Shown here piece after piece: positions 39,205 through 46,103 of a stretch of 64,000 nucleotides of DNA. Every line of letters begins with the position of its first letter. The stretch's first letter is position 1. Made by a program: the position numbers and the translations under genes. The notes beneath the pieces were generated by a model. The model saw only the letters and a list, made by a program, of their open reading frames with translations. It ran no database searches and was not told the origin of the DNA. The DNA comes from Hallella bergensis DSM 17361 (GTDB taxonomy: Bacteria > Bacteroidota > Bacteroidia > Bacteroidales > Bacteroidaceae): NCBI RefSeq assembly GCF_000160535.1, contig NZ_GG704782.1, positions 386,622 to 450,621 of the forward strand. Reading direction: 5' to 3'.

Positions 39205-40959
39205 ATGAAAACTGAAATGAAAAAAAGCATTTTTACGTTCATAGCCATTAGTTTGCTGGGTTTCTTGACAGGTTGTTCGGAGAACGATGTGCTGAACGAC
39301 GTACAAGGTGCCGCAGCCGACCAGGCTTCGAGTGTCATTTCTGGAACGGCATCGTTTGACACCGATGCGGTGGATGCCATGTTCAACGCGACTCCAGAGA
39401 CAAGAGCAACATTTCACTACAATAGCCAAAAGAAGTTGAGCTACAGATGGAAAGAGGGTGAGAGAATACCTGTGTTCATGTGCTACAAGCAAGGCAACAA
39501 GCAGAAAGTGGTAGAAGATGAGGTATATGCGGTGAATGGATACAACATAAAGTTCACTATAAATATACCTGCTGGCTTCGACCGGAGGAAAGGTGATCTC
39601 TATATGGGAGCTGTCATGGGCAAGCAGCAAGGCGTGAACAACGGTGCCTGGGCAAGCGGCATGACGGCTGACGGCAAGCTCAAGATAGAGACTTCACATA
39701 CAGCAGATGCAACATCAGACCAGTTTAACCTGCCCTTCTATGCTCCTCTGACGAAAGTCAGCACGCATGGCGATATCTCTCTTCGTTTCAAAGCACTCGG
39801 CAGTTGGATTGTTGTAAGGTTAAATGTGCTGAAAGATATCGACCCTGATTTCATGAATGTAAGCTCTGATGTGGTGTCCACCAATGGCTCACTTGACCTA
39901 TTCTCTTCTGAGAGTGGAATGCCTGCATGGCAACCGGAAGCTACGACGCAGCAGAACATTAGGTTTGATGTGAAAAACTTTCAGGTGAAGGCAAAGCAAG
40001 AGAGTAAGCCATTAACGGTGTGGTTTATGCCTATTCTTAACAAGGAATCACAACAGCCCACAACGGTGAGTATCAAGAAACAGACCACTTACTCAAGCAA
40101 TGTGCGCCAATATTCTAAAGAGGTCATTGGCAAAAATGAACAATTAAAGAATAACAAGGTTTACTATGTTGACATTACTGAAAAAGTTTGTGACAAAGGC
40201 TTGGTGATTACACAGTTCTGGTCAACACGAAAGAGCAGATATTGCAATCGCAATCTTCTTCAGATTACCAATATTAGTGATCATGACATCAGCTTAGAGG
40301 GTTATTACCTCGTTCGCTCTGTATTTGGTAGTGCTGAAACGCCTTCTGGCGTGATTGACTTGGGTAAACTGGAAGAAAACAACGCACAGTTCTTATACAA
40401 CGACCGCAAGAAAAAAGTACTGCCAAGTGGTGGCTCGCTCTTGATTACCGGCTTTAACAGAAGAGTTGCTCAAGGTACATTTGATCGTTGCAAAGACGAA
40501 GTTTATCAGATAGCACTCTTCGGAGAAGATGAAAACCTGTTGCAACAGTTTGTTCCAGAGGGGAATCGTGACTACTATGGTAGAGAGTCGAACTGCCACT
40601 TCTGCAATGCTTATTTCCTGACCTACAATGGTACCGATATCTCGTTGTCGAAGCCGAACGACATTGTAGACAATTTCGGACGTGACGCCTGTGGCAGAAT
40701 CTATAACTTCCAGTTCTGCAACCGTACCTACTATCGCATACCTTATTGTTATATCTATATGGGCGAGCAGGGCCTTGGCGGTGAAGGTACTCATCTTTAC
40801 AAACCAGAGAGACAGGTAAGATATTATGGCTCGTACTGGGGACCGATGGAGATCTTTTCCACATGTGCCTGGAGATTTGAAAACGAGAACAAAATTACCT
40901 CATTAGGTTTCTGGGGAAAATATGGTGACATTCCCATGTTCAGAAATAACATGTATTAA
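39205..40959 (+). CDS. Fimbrillin-like surface lipoprotein with lamin-tail-like domain
   Basis: A 584-residue lipoprotein (lipobox LTGC, Cys24, followed by acidic SEND). The N-terminal half (about 50-330) resembles fimbrillin-family proteins: Thr-Arg-Ala start of the mature domain (ETRATFHYN), SYRWKEGERIPVFM and periodic strands. From about 335 onward, LVITQFW, LLQITNISDHDISLEGYYLV and GGSLLITGF look like a lamin-tail-like domain, here with several Cys residues (including YCNRN, CHFCNAY, FCNRTY). Probably cell-surface exposed. Partner of the small peptide gene. Binding target unknown. Confidence 0.7.
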   Translation: MKTEMKKSIFTFIAISLLGFLTGCSENDVLNDVQGAAADQASSVISGTASFDTDAVDAMFNATPETRATFHYNSQKKLSYRWKEGERIPVFMCYKQGNKQKVVEDEVYAVNGYNIKFTINIPAGFDRRKGDLYMGAVMGKQQGVNNGAWASGMTADGKLKIETSHTADATSDQFNLPFYAPLTKVSTHGDISLRFKALGSWIVVRLNVLKDIDPDFMNVSSDVVSTNGSLDLFSSESGMPAWQPEATTQQNIRFDVKNFQVKAKQESKPLTVWFMPILNKESQQPTTVSIKKQTTYSSNVRQYSKEVIGKNEQLKNNKVYYVDITEKVCDKGLVITQFWSTRKSRYCNRNLLQITNISDHDISLEGYYLVRSVFGSAETPSGVIDLGKLEENNAQFLYNDRKKKVLPSGGSLLITGFNRRVAQGTFDRCKDEVYQIALFGEDENLLQQFVPEGNRDYYGRESNCHFCNAYFLTYNGTDISLSKPNDIVDNFGRDACGRIYNFQFCNRTYYRIPYCYIYMGEQGLGGEGTHLYKPERQVRYYGSYWGPMEIFSTCAWRFENENKITSLGFWGKYGDIPMFRNNMY

Positions 40960-41020
40960 TGATATTGTATTTGCTATCATGCATTGATGAATCAAGAAAA
41001 CAAATACTGATTATTTAAGG

Positions 41021-41118
41021 AAACCTCTGCAAATTCCACCCAAAGCGTTAGGTTATACCTATAACTTATTGCTGCCAATAATGGCTTTCGTACGTGGGCA
41101 GGAATTTGCAGAGCTTTT
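41021..41118. repeat. MITE-like structured element
   Basis: A 13-bp perfect outer inverted repeat CTCTGCAAATTCC (41025-41037) with 41101-41113 encloses two smaller hairpins: AGGTTATA/TATAACTT and GCCA/TGGC around 41050-41085. A run of T follows. It could be a non-autonomous element, a structured RNA, or the terminator of the lipoprotein gene. Confidence 0.5.
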
Positions 41119-41149
41119 GTATTGCCGACAATTAAGAGTGAAGAAAGAA

Positions 41150-41240
41150 GAATATAAGTAAGTGAAGAGGGAAGAATGAAGAATGAAGAGGGAAGAGGGA
41201 AAAGTGAAGAATGAAGAGGGAAGAGAGAAGAATCAACGCG
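41150..41240. repeat. Purine-rich GAAGAGGGAAGAATGAA repeat tract
   Basis: Imperfect tandem GAAGAGGGAAGAATGAAG-type units in a strongly purine-biased stretch; a shorter relative (GAGTGAAGAGTGAAGAAC) is at 41521. No coding potential seen. Confidence 0.6.
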
Positions 41241-41374
41241 TTAGCCTAATTGTGAATTTTGAATTTTGATGAGTTGATGAGCTTGCGAATAATTATGAAT
41301 TGCAAACGCGTTAGCCTAATTGTAAATTTTGAATTTTGACGAGTTCATGAGCTTGCGAATAATTGTGAGTTGAA
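41235..41374. repeat. Two 70-bp tandem repeat units with heptamers
   Basis: Two copies with an exact 70-bp period, each starting AACGCGTTAGCCTAATTG and containing AATTTTG heptamers and GAGCTTGCGAATAATT. The same start motif, CGCG(C/T)AGCC before AATTGTG, also precedes the modules at 34864 and 41558. Confidence 0.75.
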
Positions 41375-41378
41375 TATT

Positions 41379-41491
41379 CCTCCGCTCGTCTTCGCCGAAT
41401 CTTAGAATATCCGGAGAATATCTTTTCTTGAATGAATGGCTCATCGTAGAATATCCTCCCGTTTGCTTCGCAAACAATCTTAGAATATCTG
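41379..41491. repeat. Hairpin-rich element, second copy
   Basis: Shares CTTCGCCGAATC, TTAGAATATCCGGAGAATATC, a TTGCTTCGCAA hairpin and AATCTTAGAATATCTgCC with the element between malQ and GH97, in the same order and direction. (The second motif is given here to 20 informative bases.) Unknown function. Confidence 0.7.
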
Positions 41492-41557
41492 CCCTACCTC
41501 TACCGCGCAGTCCAAATTATGAGTGAAGAGTGAAGAACGAAGAATCAACGCGCAGCC

Positions 41558-41645
41558 AATTGTGAATTGAAAATTGTGAATTGTGAATTGCAAAGGATTG
41601 TGAATTGCAAAGGATTGTGAATTGCAAAGGATTTTGAATTGTATG
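41558..41645. repeat. 32-bp heptamer module 4 plus 17-bp tandem repeats
   Basis: 41558-41589 is a full module in the GTGAATT orientation, identical to the one at 44695-44726. It runs into three copies of a 17-bp unit GATTGTGAATTGCAAAG. The rest of the gap (41646-41940) shows no gene I can support. Confidence 0.8.
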
Positions 41646-41940
41646 TAAAATTCCGAAAAATTAAATGCGCTAAAAAGTGTGCGGTTGCCGAAAAATGGCA
41701 TGAGAGGCTGTGAAAAACACATATCGGACGGAGCGAGAATGCCGAACACATGCGCCGTTGAAGCCTAACGCCGTTGCCAATAAGCCTCATCCGCAACGCG
41801 GATAAGCTTGGATCGCGGTGCCACGAAGCATCAACCGCGATGTCAATACGGCCTAATGACAGCATGAAAAAGCAAGTCTCTTTCTTGCAAAAAGGAAGGG
41901 TGAAGTGTAAAATACTGGTTGTCAGTGTTTTCTAAAAAGT

Positions 41941-41992
41941 GCTGCAAAAATTGAAAAATTCCGTCCATGCGCCTTAATTTTTCAACAACAGC
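41941..41992. terminator. Hairpin downstream of the PAP2 gene
   Basis: TTGAAAAATT (41951-41960) pairs with AATTTTTCAA (41976-41985), with an outer GCTG/CAGC pair. T-runs follow on both strands, so it may end transcription of the leftward PAP2 operon. Confidence 0.5.
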
Positions 41993-42044
41993 CTTTTTGG
42001 GAAGGTGATGTCAAATTAAATCAAAGGAATTTCCTGTTGTTGGT

Positions 42045-42611
42045 TTATAGATTGATAGCTACGGTGACGCCCCCTGGCCCCACGCCGACGCTGTATTGGC
42101 TGTGCTCGCCGGTAATCTTGTCGCCTATCCAATAGCCCAAAATCGTTCCCCCAACACCGATGGCGGCTCCCGCAGCCACGTCGTGCCAATGGTGGCGGTT
42201 GCGCGCCACGCGGTCGACGGCAACGCCTGTGGCCACGGCATAGCCTGCCACACTAATCCATGGAGAAACCTGCCGGAACTCCTTGTCGAGTATCGTGGCA
42301 CCGGCAAAAGCTATGGAGGTGTGGCCGGAGGGAAACGAGCGGCGGTCGGTGTGGTCGGGTCGACGCTCGCGGACGGCAAGCTTTATTGCCCAAGTGGCAG
42401 TGGCTGTGAAGGCCAGGGAAGCTCCGCTATTCACCACGAAGCGCTTCCACGAACTGGCACTCTCCACGCCACACGCTTTCAGCGTGAAAGCTGAGGCTAC
42501 GGGAACAAAGCGCAACCAGTCGTCTGCGCCGTCGCCATGATAGGGCTTTTGCGCATGGGCCGAAATGGTCGCAGCGCAAAAGCCGGTCACGAGCAATGTT
42601 TTAATACTCAT
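42045..42611 (-). CDS. PAP2-family membrane phosphatase
   Basis: A 188-residue PAP2 acid phosphatase with the three family motifs: KLAVRERRP, RSFPSGHTS and the VDRVARNRHHWHDV segment (Arg, His, Asp). Signal or first membrane segment at 1-20, with additional hydrophobic helices. Likely dephosphorylates a lipid pyrophosphate or phosphatidyl substrate at the periplasmic face. Start overlaps the stop of the MFS gene by 4 bp (ATGA), so translation is probably coupled. Why it is joined to a sugar carrier is not clear. Confidence 0.88.
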   Translation of the reverse strand: MSIKTLLVTGFCAATISAHAQKPYHGDGADDWLRFVPVASAFTLKACGVESASSWKRFVVNSGASLAFTATATWAIKLAVRERRPDHTDRRSFPSGHTSIAFAGATILDKEFRQVSPWISVAGYAVATGVAVDRVARNRHHWHDVAAGAAIGVGGTILGYWIGDKITGEHSQYSVGVGPGGVTVAINL

Positions 42612-44107
42612 GCCTTGACATCTTTAATAAGGGGCACCGCCAAGGCTCCTAACGCCAAACTGACGCCGGCCACAATCATCATGTGGCTCTGCACGCTGCC
42701 CACCATACCGAGAATGATTCCTCCGACAGATGCGGCCACAATCTGCGGGATGCAAATCGTGCCATTGAACAGGCCGAGATAGGCTCCCATGTGACCGTAG
42801 CCTTGCAGGGCATTGGTGACGAAGGTGAAGGGCATGGCCAGCATGGCAGCCCATGCACAACCAATTAGCAGGAAGGGAATGAACAGCAGGTAGGGGTCGT
42901 GGACAAAGGCGCACCACACAAAGCCCACACCGCCCAGCAGCAGGCTTGCGGCGTAGGCCATCTTGCGGTTGCTGAACTTGGGCAGGATCGGAGCCCATAT
43001 CACGGAGCCGATGGCTTGCACGGCGAAGAGTATGCCTACCCAGTTTCCGGCCGACTGGTAGCCGGCACTGGTTACGTCGGTGGTGCCCCAGCAGTTGGCG
43101 GCTACCGTTCCGTTGGTGTAGGTCCACATATACATGAACGCAAACCAGCAGAAGAATTGTACAAGGCCGACCTTCCAGAACGTAGAGGGGGCGTTCCGGA
43201 GCATATTGTACACCCATGCAAATGTCTTAAACAATTTTCCGAAGAAGATTTGCCAAATTAGGTTGCCCTCAGATTTCTTCCTAATGTTAATAATTAAGTA
43301 TATAAAATTTACTATAATGAACAATCCTGATAGGCAAAGGAAGAATATCAAATAAAACATATAAGCACCTACCAAATGCATCCCTTTTAGTTCATCTTTA
43401 TATTTGAAATCCTTTTTTTCTTCTTTCGCACCATTGTATGTCTCAAACTCCACAGGCTCCCATTCCTTTACCTTGCTTACCGTATAGAGGACACAGAGGA
43501 TAAGGATGGCGGCACCTACGTAGAAACTGTAGATCACGGAGTCGGGGACAATCCCCTTGGGCGCGGTGTTGGCGATGCCAATAAAAGCAAAGAAGAACGG
43601 GAAGACAAAACCTACCAACGAGCCTGCGTTGCACAGGAAACTTTGAATGGAGTAGGCTTTGGCTTTCTGTTTCTCGTTGACCATATCGCCCACGAGCATC
43701 TTAAAGGGTTGCATGGCCATATTAATCGAAGTGTCAAGAAACATCAGGGCGACAAGTCCAAATATCATGGCCGTAGACACAGCCATGCCAAACGAGCCGG
43801 CGTTGGGCAGTAGGCACATCACCAGGACGGCTGCTGCGGCTCCGATGAAGAGATAGGGGATGCGGCGCCCCCAGCGCGTCCATGTTTTATCGGAGCACGA
43901 ACCGACGATGGGCTGTACGATGATGCCCATCAAGGGTGGTAGAATCCAGAAATAACTCAAACTGTGAGGATCGGCGCCCAAGGTGGCGAAAATCCTCGAA
44001 ATGTTGGCACTCTGCAGGGCATACGCAATCTGCACGCCGAAGAAACCGAAACTGAGGTTCCATAAACCCCAGAAAGACTGGTCGGGCTTTTTTAATTCAC
44101 AATTCAT
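42608..44107 (-). CDS. MFS sugar transporter, SLC45/GPH-like (maltose/sucrose type)
   Basis: A 499-residue inner-membrane carrier of 12 helices. The opening segment SFWGLWNLSFGFFGVQIAYA and DKTWTRWGRRIPYLFIGA are typical of SLC45-like disaccharide carriers of Bacteroidetes. In this starch locus it probably imports maltose or short maltodextrins from the periplasm. The annotated ATG (44107-44105) and residues MNCELK are encoded by a heptamer repeat module (44094-44125), so the native start was apparently replaced or extended. A real start further in cannot be excluded. Confidence 0.88.
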   Translation of the reverse strand: MNCELKKPDQSFWGLWNLSFGFFGVQIAYALQSANISRIFATLGADPHSLSYFWILPPLMGIIVQPIVGSCSDKTWTRWGRRIPYLFIGAAAAVLVMCLLPNAGSFGMAVSTAMIFGLVALMFLDTSINMAMQPFKMLVGDMVNEKQKAKAYSIQSFLCNAGSLVGFVFPFFFAFIGIANTAPKGIVPDSVIYSFYVGAAILILCVLYTVSKVKEWEPVEFETYNGAKEEKKDFKYKDELKGMHLVGAYMFYLIFFLCLSGLFIIVNFIYLIINIRKKSEGNLIWQIFFGKLFKTFAWVYNMLRNAPSTFWKVGLVQFFCWFAFMYMWTYTNGTVAANCWGTTDVTSAGYQSAGNWVGILFAVQAIGSVIWAPILPKFSNRKMAYAASLLLGGVGFVWCAFVHDPYLLFIPFLLIGCAWAAMLAMPFTFVTNALQGYGHMGAYLGLFNGTICIPQIVAASVGGIILGMVGSVQSHMMIVAGVSLALGALAVPLIKDVKA

Positions 44108-44222
44108 AATTTACAATTCACAATTAAAGCATACCGTTAGGTTTGCTATGTGGTTTTTATGTGGTTTTACTTTCATGCTATTTACATTTAAAGCATCACA
44201 CGTGGGGTTTGCTATGTGGAGT

Positions 44223-44594
44223 TTATTTCATTTTATTTTCTTTCGATGTTGATTTTACAATAGACATCAGCAATTTACAAATTTCTACACAGTCATTATT
44301 CATGCTCATGTATTCTTGTTCAGAAATGTATGAAACTTGGAACAATAATTCAAGCCAATAGTTGGACTCTTCTGCTTCGCGCAAAGCAATACTCATTTTT
44401 GCATGAAAATCCGGTCGGCTTTGTGCCCTTAGTGCTTCCCGGGCATTAGCTCCTATGCTCGTGCCACATTTTAATATCTGGCTTGCCAAATCAAATTCAC
44501 AGTATTTTTCACGTAAAAACCGAGCCAATTTCACACTACGAACAGCGAAAGCCATACTTTTCATTATGATAACATTATCACATATTTCCTTCAT
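44223..44594 (-). CDS. Four-helix bundle protein (S23/IVP, bAvd-like family)
   Basis: A 123-residue, mostly helical protein of the family first found in 23S rRNA intervening sequences and related in fold to bAvd of diversity-generating retroelements. Family hallmarks: SMAFAVRSVKLARFL, LASQILKCGTSIGANAREA and the EAEESNYWLELL helix. No reverse transcriptase or rRNA is nearby. It lies inside the repeat-bounded unit 44094-44726, inserted between the LacI and MFS genes. Function unknown; a nucleic-acid-binding role is plausible. Confidence 0.85.
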   Translation of the reverse strand: MKEICDNVIIMKSMAFAVRSVKLARFLREKYCEFDLASQILKCGTSIGANAREALRAQSRPDFHAKMSIALREAEESNYWLELLFQVSYISEQEYMSMNNDCVEICKLLMSIVKSTSKENKMK

Positions 44595-44620
44595 ATCCTA
44601 CTGAATAATTGCGGATTAAA

Positions 44621-44708
44621 AATTCTTTATTATGAATTAGGTAGTGCATTAATTGCGATTTTAAAATTCTTCATTATGAATTAGGTATTGCATTAATTGT
44701 GAATTGAA
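44621..44708. repeat. 44-bp tandem duplication
   Basis: Two copies starting at 44621 and 44665 (AATTCTTTATTATGAATTAG versus AATTCTTCATTATGAATTAG), running into the right-hand 32-bp module. Part of the candidate cassette. Confidence 0.7.
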
Positions 44709-44724
44709 AATTGTGAATTGTGAA

Positions 44725-45750
44725 TTACCTCGTTGTTCCCCGTATCACAAGTCTCGTTCTCACAATTTTCTTCTCCACCTTGTCCATTGGAGTTATGCCT
44801 TCCACCTTGTTAATTAGGATATTGGCAGCCTCTTCCCCGACGCGGACGCCCCGCTGCTCCACAGTGGTGAGCATGGGGTCGCAGGCCACAGCGCGCTGCC
44901 CGTTGGTGAAGCCGCAGATAGAAATGTCCTCCGGAACACGATAGCCCATGCGCTTGGCGGTATAGAGAATGCCAATGGCTGTATCGTCGTTCACGGCAAA
45001 GAAGCTGTCGGGAATCTCTTCCTGCTGAAGGAGCTCGGGAGTGATTGCCTCGGCATCGGCACGGTTGTCGCAGATGCGGAAAAAGTTATCGTTGGGCTTG
45101 AGTCCCTTTCGGAGCATGGCATCACGGTAGCCGTTGTAGCGGTTTTTAGAAATTTCGAGAGTCATCGGCGAACTATAGAATGCAATGCGACGGCAGCCGG
45201 TTTCGATCAGATAAGTCACAGCATTGAAGGCTCCCTGATAGTCATCCACCACCACGCGGCTGCAGTCGACACCGGTGCAGATGCGATCGTAGAACACAAG
45301 GGGCATGCCATGGTCGATGAGTTTTTGGAAATGGTCGTAGCTCTGGGTGTTCTTGGCTTGTGAAACAATCACTCCGCAAACCTTGTGTTCGTAGAACCGC
45401 TCGCAAAGCAACACCTCACGGTTGAACTGCTCGGCACTTTGCCCTACCATCACAATATATCCTCGGGAGGCGGCTTCTTGCTCAATGCCACTCAGGACGG
45501 AGGAAAAATAGAAATGCGTGAGCTGGGGAATAATGACGCCAATGATTTTCAGAGGCTTCTTGCGCCCACTGCGCAAACTCTCCGCCAGAACGTTAGGATA
45601 ATAATTATGCTCCCGCGCGTAAGCCTTTATCCTATCGCGCTGAGGCTTGCTGATGCGGGGACTGTCTTTCAGGGCGCGCGAAACCGTAGCCACAGACACG
45701 CCAAGAGCCTCGGCGATATCCTTCATTGTTATCGGTATAGGTTGTTCCAT
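44725..45750 (-). CDS. LacI family transcriptional regulator
   Basis: A 341-residue regulator with an N-terminal HTH (ITMKDIAEALGVSVATVSRA, residues 7-26), hinge around 50-60 (NVLAESLRSGRK) and a periplasmic-binding-protein-like sensor domain. Divergent from susC. A near-palindromic operator lies midway between its promoter and that of susC and recurs at the amylase and malQ promoters, so it is the likely starch-regulon regulator in place of SusR. Its stop codon TAA (complement 44725-44727) is formed at the edge of a heptamer module. Confidence 0.93.
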   Translation of the reverse strand: MEQPIPITMKDIAEALGVSVATVSRALKDSPRISKPQRDRIKAYAREHNYYPNVLAESLRSGRKKPLKIIGVIIPQLTHFYFSSVLSGIEQEAASRGYIVMVGQSAEQFNREVLLCERFYEHKVCGVIVSQAKNTQSYDHFQKLIDHGMPLVFYDRICTGVDCSRVVVDDYQGAFNAVTYLIETGCRRIAFYSSPMTLEISKNRYNGYRDAMLRKGLKPNDNFFRICDNRADAEAITPELLQQEEIPDSFFAVNDDTAIGILYTAKRMGYRVPEDISICGFTNGQRAVACDPMLTTVEQRGVRVGEEAANILINKVEGITPMDKVEKKIVRTRLVIRGTTR

Positions 45751-45831
45751 GTCTCGTCATTAGGTGTTGAAACAGAGATTGTTCAACAGTTTTTAGGTCG
45801 TGATTTGCTGTACGGGACGAACCCCGTCGAT

Positions 45832-45840
45832 GCAAAAATA
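45832..45840 (-). promoter_or_regulatory. -7 box of the lacI promoter
   Basis: Minus-strand TATTTTTGC. The operator core (45896-45907) is exactly 55 bp upstream. Leader of about 75 nt contains a TGTTGAA/TTCAACA inverted repeat (45765-45788). Confidence 0.55.
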
Positions 45841-45893
45841 GTCAATTGCAGTATAATATGGCGCATGCGAAAAACAAACTTTGTTATTTGATT

Positions 45894-45910
45894 GCGCAAT
45901 CGTTTGCATT
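45894..45910. promoter_or_regulatory. LacI-type operator between lacI and susC
   Basis: GCGCAATCGTTTGCATT; core GCAATCGTTTGC is one base off a perfect palindrome. It is 55 bp from the -7 box of both divergent promoters. The rest of the 353-bp gap is AT-rich leader. Confidence 0.75.
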
Positions 45911-45962
45911 TCCGCATAGCGTGATTTACTGTTAAAAATCATGGAAGTATATAAAATAACCC

Positions 45963-45971
45963 TATTTTTGC
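45963..45971 (+). promoter_or_regulatory. -7 box of the susC operon promoter
   Basis: TATTTTTGC, no -33 TTTG at proper spacing, in keeping with an activator-dependent promoter. Predicted leader about 125 nt. Confidence 0.55.
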
Positions 45972-46103
45972 ATTGTCAAATGGTGCATTATCTACCTCAA
46001 AAGCCACTAAAAACCAATGGGACAGTCAATGTGTACCGACGACATACAAGCCTAAATAGAACAATACAACAACTTAATTGATATAACTTAAAAACCAAAA
46101 AAA

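Larger units (their letters stand above)
44094..44726. mobile_element. Candidate cassette: four-helix-bundle gene between inverted 32-bp modules
   Basis: Left end 44094-44125 (AATTCAC orientation) and right end 44695-44726 (GTGAATT orientation) are inverted repeats matching at 30 of 32 positions. They enclose one gene (44223-44594), a 64-bp-spaced direct repeat (GGTTTGCTATGTGG at about 44140 and 44205) on the left and a 44-bp tandem duplication (from 44621) on the right. The ends touch the MFS start codon and the LacI stop codon. No transposase is present. Mobility is inferred. Confidence 0.5.

Noticed and set aside
44223-44594. Diversity-generating retroelement suggested by the bAvd-like protein
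   Set aside because: No reverse transcriptase, template repeat or variable-region gene occurs in the window.
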